9,254 nucleotides of DNA, taken from the NCBI GenBank assembly GCA_007131625.1, contig SLQC01000402.1, positions 1 through 9,254 of the forward strand, in the 5' to 3' direction. Shown here piece by piece: positions 5,177 to 9,254 of this stretch (positions are counted from its first letter, which is position 1; each line of letters begins with the position of its first letter). Source of the DNA: Balneolales bacterium. Its GTDB lineage: Bacteria; Bacteroidota; Rhodothermia; Balneolales; Natronogracilivirgulaceae. Made by a program: the position numbers and the translations under genes. The notes under the pieces are model-generated. The model was not told the DNA's origin, made no database searches, and worked only from the letters and a program-made list of their open reading frames with translations.

Positions 5177-8100
5177 ATGAACAAAAAAATATTGTTTTTA
5201 TTAACTTTGTCCATTTTTATTATTCCTAGTGTGTGGTCTCAACAGGCACCGGAGCCCCCTTCGGGCTACCTGGCCGGTCAGGCCTCCGACCCGGCCGAAT
5301 CTCCCGAGCCAGGATTACTGTTTTACCTTTCCGGGGAACAGGGGACAACGGCTGATTTTGCCGCCGGTGGTCAGAGTCTTCCCAACTATTTACACAATAT
5401 TCATGTGACTCCTGACGGTGCTCTCGGACAGGCACTCCATGCTGAAGATGATCAGCTTCTCTCCTACTGGGCTCCCGGCAATGTATACGCCCAGCGTGGA
5501 ACGCTCTCGTTTTTTTGGCGCTCGCGCTATCCGGTTGGCCCTACACCGTTTCCGGTTTTCCGGGTCGGCTATGCCGACCACAGCAGTTGGGACATGGTAT
5601 GGTTGCGGATCGACTACAACGGCTCGGGTTTTGACGCCTTTGTCACTGATATCGGGTTAACACGCACCCGGGTCTCACATTTCATGGATGTCTTTCCCGG
5701 TCCTGAGGAGTGGACACATATTGCCCTGTCATGGGACGAGACCGAGGGGATCCGTCTCTACGTGAACGGGGTACTGGTTGAAAAAAGCAGCGTAACCGGG
5801 AGTGTTTTTGATACAGGCCTGGATCAATTCGGCCCGCATTCCCGGATCATCAGCCCCTACCAGGTGCAAAGTGCTTATAATTTCATGCGGGGCGGGGATA
5901 TCGATGAGCTTCGGATCTACGACCGGATGCTGTCGGATGAGAATATTGCCGGACTGGCCCGGGGAGAGCAGCCGATGGCGATTCCCGAACTGAACCGCGA
6001 TCTGAGCGAGCGTCGCTGGCGGGATGCCTGGTGGACCCGGCATGGCTGGAACCGGCCCAACCCGGCTCCTCCCGTACTCCCTTCGGCAACAGCCAGGGTG
6101 CGCAAGGTGGAGATCCACGATGCCATCGACATCAAACGCTGGTACTGGAAAGCCAATGACGGAATCCGCGAGACCACCTGGCCGGGAGTTTACAATATGT
6201 CACGTCTGCCCGGTCGATATGATTATTTTGTACTGCCGGATTGGGACTGTTATTCCATGTCCGGCCAAACCATCCGGTTTGCGATACCCGATCAGGAGCC
6301 CTGGAATCATATCGAAATGTGGGGCAAGGCCTGGGGGCAGCTGACCCATGAAAGTGATCACCCGTACGACCATACCTTTGCAGTACGCAACCAGCACCAG
6401 GTCAAGTCGTATCATCATCTGGATGAGACCAAAAAGGGAGGTACTATCCGATTTGACAATGCTTTGATAGAGGAGCCGATCGGCTCGTTCATGGTTTATC
6501 ATGTGGACGAGGGGCAGGCTCCGAAAGGGATGGCGCAGCGCACCTTCACGCTGCAACCGGCTCCCGGACCCGAAGAGCTGGATTCCTCGCTGGACCGGAT
6601 CACTGCCTTTATCCAGGGCCGGTACCCGGCCGACGAGCGGGCGATGATGCTGGGAGTGGCTGAAAGTGGCAGCAGTGGCTCTTCATCCGGAGGATCGAGA
6701 ACAGGCCATGCTGCACCATCCCACGAATCCACACAGCCGTTTATTCACGTATTGATACCCTATGAAGAGATCCCGGATGCGGGACTCGACGGGATCGTTC
6801 TGGAACTGCCGGGCCTGCAGGTGCAGGCGACGCATGATGGTGTATTTCCGCTGAACGTCCGGGTCAAGGACCCGCTCTGGGAGATGCGGGATCTGGTGGA
6901 CTTCAGTTTTTCGGTTGAACCGGGTCAGCCGCAGACGGTGTGGCTGGACAGCCGCGACCGGATGGTTCCGCAGGGCAGCGGGTTGTATCTGACCATAGCC
7001 GGAGCCGGTGCGGATCTGGCCCCGGAGGCCCTGGAGGGAGCAAAAGTGCGCCTGGTGTACACTTCCGAAGAGCGGGCTCTGACCGAGCATATCATCGACC
7101 GGTTCACCCAGCTGCGCGATTTGCATGCCCACAACGTGGAGGAAAGACCGCGATCACCGAGACTGAACAGCTACAATCGTTTTTATGCCGATGTGCATGA
7201 CCTGTTTGCGTATGATCCGGATCACTGGTTGACCCACACGTACTGGTATTGGGTTACACGTGATCCGGCCGATCGGCCGGAGTATGAGATTCCATCGGCA
7301 CCTGAGGGGGTCCCCGAATGGGCACATCTTCAAATCGAATATTTGCGTCATATTGAACATGTCGCCATGTATTATATCGACGAGCGACAAATCAGCAACG
7401 GCGAATTCGGAGGGGGACTTTCAGATGACGGAGATTTTACCAATTTCTATCCCGGTACGGCTTTACTTGGAATTGAACCCGAAAAAATTCTGGAATCGCT
7501 GCTATTGCATATGACTTCCTATTTCGATCAGGATCGTGATCCTTACGATGCGGCACTCAAACAAAGAAGCTTGCCCCTGTTTACCAATGGACTGGCTACA
7601 ATTTTTACCGATGAGTTGCATGCCTATGAGGACGGAATCCAGGTGGTCGGTCAACTCCAGCTGCTCGATTACGGCACGCCACTTCATATCAACCGGAATA
7701 TGGAGACAGCCAAACGTGTTCTGGAGGATATCACGCATATTAATCCTGATGGACATCGCCTGTTTCGTTCCCGTTATTATGGAGGAACTCAAATGGCTAC
7801 CGAGGATCCTTGGCAATGGTCTGTACCTCATTCCTATATCATGTTGCACTCGGCCTATTTGTTGGCTCTTCACAACGGGAACCCCGAATTGCGAAAAATG
7901 ATTACCGACATCGCCGATGTATTGCTGGAATACCGGGATGATGAAGGCAATTTCTACACAGAAATACATTTTGAGACCGGTGAGACCCGGGGTCCTGCCG
8001 GCGTGAGAGGTAGTACCTGGACCGTGTTTCTGGCAGCTTATGAGCTTACCGGCGATGAAAAATATCTTGAGCCCATTGCCGACAGAGTTCTGATTAATCG

Positions 8101-8926
8101 TGAATTTGACCCTGCCCGACTGGTTGAAAGCTATACCGAAGAGATCACGGAACTGGGAGTGCTTGAATACACCAATACAGTAGGAAGTTTGTGGATTGAC
8201 CGGATCTCGACGTTTCATCACAGGCCACTTCAGGAAGACCGGCTTGGGGGTATTGCCATGACACGTATTCAAAATATCTTTCCACAACACAAAGTAAGCT
8301 GGAACTTCCATAAACCTGCAACCTACGAAAGTGCGGCTATTTATCTTTCCCGTGCAGAAGAAAATAATATTGATATCATCACTTACAATTTGGAGCACAA
8401 AGATGTAAAAGTGGATATGTCAGTTTGGGAAATCGCACCGGGTCGATGGCGTGTACGACAAGGGTTGGATACAACCGGTGATCAGCTTATGGATACCCAA
8501 ATCACGGAAGAGTACGCCGACCTGAAGCGAGGCGAAGTTCTAACACTGAATTTAGCCCCCCGTGAACACACGATTGTAACTCTGGAACTGGTAGATCCTG
8601 CTGAAACCGGATATTGGGAACGGGCGGATCTGGGGATTGGCCGAAATGATGTCATCATCAACGGAAATGAGATGGTGGTGCGAGTTCACAGCCTTGGGGC
8701 TATTGACACACCGGCTTCCACCCTTGAAGTCAGAGATTCACAGGGGAACACAGTTGCCTCGGTCACGGTTCCTTCACTCGAAGCTCCGCTTGATCTGGTG
8801 CCCCGCTGGACAGAGGTGAATGTGAGTTTACCCGATGAGATCGATCTGCGCCACGGCAGTGTCGTCGTTGATCCTGATCATGAAATTCCCCAGATCACGC
8901 GGACCAATAACAGTGTAACCTGGTAA
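5177..8926 (+). CDS. Large secreted LamG-domain protein with a probable alpha/alpha-toroid catalytic domain
   Basis: From the ATG at 5177 this gives 1249 residues opening with a clear Sec signal peptide (MNKKILFLLTLSIFIIPSVWS, cut near residue 21). An in-frame GTG at 5132 would bury that signal behind 15 residues, so I reject it. Residues 45-265 look like a LamG/concanavalin-like domain: GTLSFFWRSR, then EEWTHIALSWDETEGIRLYVNGVLV, then GGDIDELRIYDRMLSDENI. Residues 305-460 are beta-rich and Trp/Tyr/His-rich. A Ser/Gly linker spans 496-518, and 520-630 is again beta-rich. Residues 640-980 have repeated long helices and clusters such as THTYWYW (686-692), NGEFGGGLSDDGDF (741-754), DELHAYEDG (812-820) and EDPWQWSVPHSY (876-887), as in six-hairpin glycosidases and polysaccharide lyases. 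Residues 1035-1135 form a beta domain, and 1140-1249 resemble a CARDB/Ig-like module. I infer a carbohydrate-active enzyme but cannot name the family. GC drops sharply inside the gene near 7320. Confidence 0.88.
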   Translation: MNKKILFLLTLSIFIIPSVWSQQAPEPPSGYLAGQASDPAESPEPGLLFYLSGEQGTTADFAAGGQSLPNYLHNIHVTPDGALGQALHAEDDQLLSYWAPGNVYAQRGTLSFFWRSRYPVGPTPFPVFRVGYADHSSWDMVWLRIDYNGSGFDAFVTDIGLTRTRVSHFMDVFPGPEEWTHIALSWDETEGIRLYVNGVLVEKSSVTGSVFDTGLDQFGPHSRIISPYQVQSAYNFMRGGDIDELRIYDRMLSDENIAGLARGEQPMAIPELNRDLSERRWRDAWWTRHGWNRPNPAPPVLPSATARVRKVEIHDAIDIKRWYWKANDGIRETTWPGVYNMSRLPGRYDYFVLPDWDCYSMSGQTIRFAIPDQEPWNHIEMWGKAWGQLTHESDHPYDHTFAVRNQHQVKSYHHLDETKKGGTIRFDNALIEEPIGSFMVYHVDEGQAPKGMAQRTFTLQPAPGPEELDSSLDRITAFIQGRYPADERAMMLGVAESGSSGSSSGGSRTGHAAPSHESTQPFIHVLIPYEEIPDAGLDGIVLELPGLQVQATHDGVFPLNVRVKDPLWEMRDLVDFSFSVEPGQPQTVWLDSRDRMVPQGSGLYLTIAGAGADLAPEALEGAKVRLVYTSEERALTEHIIDRFTQLRDLHAHNVEERPRSPRLNSYNRFYADVHDLFAYDPDHWLTHTYWYWVTRDPADRPEYEIPSAPEGVPEWAHLQIEYLRHIEHVAMYYIDERQISNGEFGGGLSDDGDFTNFYPGTALLGIEPEKILESLLLHMTSYFDQDRDPYDAALKQRSLPLFTNGLATIFTDELHAYEDGIQVVGQLQLLDYGTPLHINRNMETAKRVLEDITHINPDGHRLFRSRYYGGTQMATEDPWQWSVPHSYIMLHSAYLLALHNGNPELRKMITDIADVLLEYRDDEGNFYTEIHFETGETRGPAGVRGSTWTVFLAAYELTGDEKYLEPIADRVLINREFDPARLVESYTEEITELGVLEYTNTVGSLWIDRISTFHHRPLQEDRLGGIAMTRIQNIFPQHKVSWNFHKPATYESAAIYLSRAEENNIDIITYNLEHKDVKVDMSVWEIAPGRWRVRQGLDTTGDQLMDTQITEEYADLKRGEVLTLNLAPREHTIVTLELVDPAETGYWERADLGIGRNDVIINGNEMVVRVHSLGAIDTPASTLEVRDSQGNTVASVTVPSLEAPLDLVPRWTEVNVSLPDEIDLRHGSVVVDPDHEIPQITRTNNSVTW

Positions 8927-9033
8927 GTAGTTAGAATAACATCATCGGTGGAAATGCCCGCATTGATGATCAGCATATTGATTCGTGGCTTTCTATCAAA
9001 CATGCCGTATTCAGGCATCAACAATCAATAAAA

Positions 9034-9051
9034 AGCCAATAGCCAACAGCT
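9034..9051. repeat. Second, short site of the heptamer repeat (inverted)
   Basis: AGCCAATAGCCAACAGCT is the reverse complement of AGCTGTTGGCTATTGGCT, the unit found in the array at 1800-1896. It sits just after the sulfatase stop codon on that gene's downstream side, in the 131-base gap (8927-9057) that separates the sulfatase and LamG genes, and is followed on the minus strand by a run of T. It is too short to be an array by itself, but the shared unit is unlikely to be a coincidence. Confidence 0.65.
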
Positions 9052-9057
9052 ACCAAA

Positions 9058-9254
9058 CTAATGATCTATTCTGTACCTTTCTTTTACCCAGTCGGGTCTG
9101 GGAAAAGATCTCATTGGTGCAAATCTCTGATAATTTTCAAAAATATCAGGAACCGGCCCAACAACTCTTGGATCTTCCGTTTCCTGTAAAAAACCATATA
9201 ATTTCTCACGCATCATTGCCAACTCCTCAGAGAATGCCGGATCATCGGCAAGAT
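9058..9254 (-). CDS. C-terminal end of a sulfatase (partial)
   Basis: The last 64 codons and the TAG stop of a minus-strand gene whose 5' part lies outside the window. The visible residues run from LADDPAFSEELAMMREKLYG through FLQETEDPRVVGP, DIFENYQRFAPMRSFPRP and DWVKERYRIDH. A helix ending in an L/M-x-x-TxDPR turn, followed by an F-x-N-Y/PMR tail, is typical of the C-terminal subdomain of Bacteroidota and Planctomycetota type I (formylglycine) sulfatases. These hydrolyse sulfate esters of polysaccharides and are usually exported. The catalytic C/S-x-P-x-R motif is not in view, so activity cannot be judged. The gene converges on the LamG protein gene, 131 bases away. Confidence 0.8.
   Translation of the reverse strand, partial: LADDPAFSEELAMMREKLYGFLQETEDPRVVGPVPDIFENYQRFAPMRSFPRPDWVKERYRIDH

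Noticed and set aside
6662..6730. Ser/Gly-rich stretch as an inserted sequence or frameshift in the LamG protein
   Set aside because: The frame is intact and the composition is that of an ordinary interdomain linker between two beta-rich parts.
7502..8398. A 298-codon open frame on the minus strand
   Set aside because: It lies wholly antisense to the LamG/toroid gene, its product has no recognisable domain and looks like back-translated coding sequence, while the plus strand keeps a coherent secreted protein through the same bases.

Overview
The window looks like about 9.3 kb of a free-living Bacteroidota/Balneolota/Rhodothermota-type bacterium. This is inferred from several signs. Shine-Dalgarno sequences are weak or absent, candidate promoters resemble the TTG/TAnnTTTG type, and overall GC is moderate. 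Heptamer repeats lie between genes, and the gene content (sulfatase, LamG protein, CehA/McbA metallohydrolase, ATP-cone nuclease-like protein) is typical of such genomes. No rRNA, tRNA, CRISPR array, insertion sequence or prophage was seen.

Left part (1-3446). A possible gene start runs off the left edge on the minus strand. It is followed by a small vicinal-oxygen-chelate (VOC/glyoxalase fold) protein on the plus strand (299-682). Converging on it is an AlkA-like helix-hairpin-helix DNA glycosylase on the minus strand (849-1796), whose catalytic Asp appears shifted and replaced by Glu. A degenerate GGCTGTT heptamer array (about 1800-1896) fills the gap between the glycosylase and a small four-helix membrane protein (1914-2273, minus). 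That protein is divergent from an ATP-cone plus PD-(D/E)XK nuclease-like protein (2428-3288, plus).

Right part (3447-9254). This half looks like a carbohydrate-related locus. It holds an exported CehA/McbA-type PHP metallohydrolase (3447-4958, minus) with a good intrinsic terminator. Divergent from it is a 1249-residue secreted protein (5177-8926, plus) with an N-terminal LamG-like domain, a middle beta-rich region, a probable alpha/alpha-toroid domain and a C-terminal CARDB-like beta domain. The last 64 residues of a sulfatase enter from the right edge (9058-9254, minus). Together these suggest extracellular or periplasmic breakdown of a sulfated polysaccharide. No SusC/SusD pair or regulator is visible here.

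The most promising unexplained items are the large LamG/toroid protein, whose catalytic family I cannot name, and its abrupt GC shift near 7320. Next come the ATP-cone/nuclease fusion, the altered glycosylase active site, the heptamer arrays at two distant intergenic sites, and a copy of the metallohydrolase 3' end just beyond its terminator.
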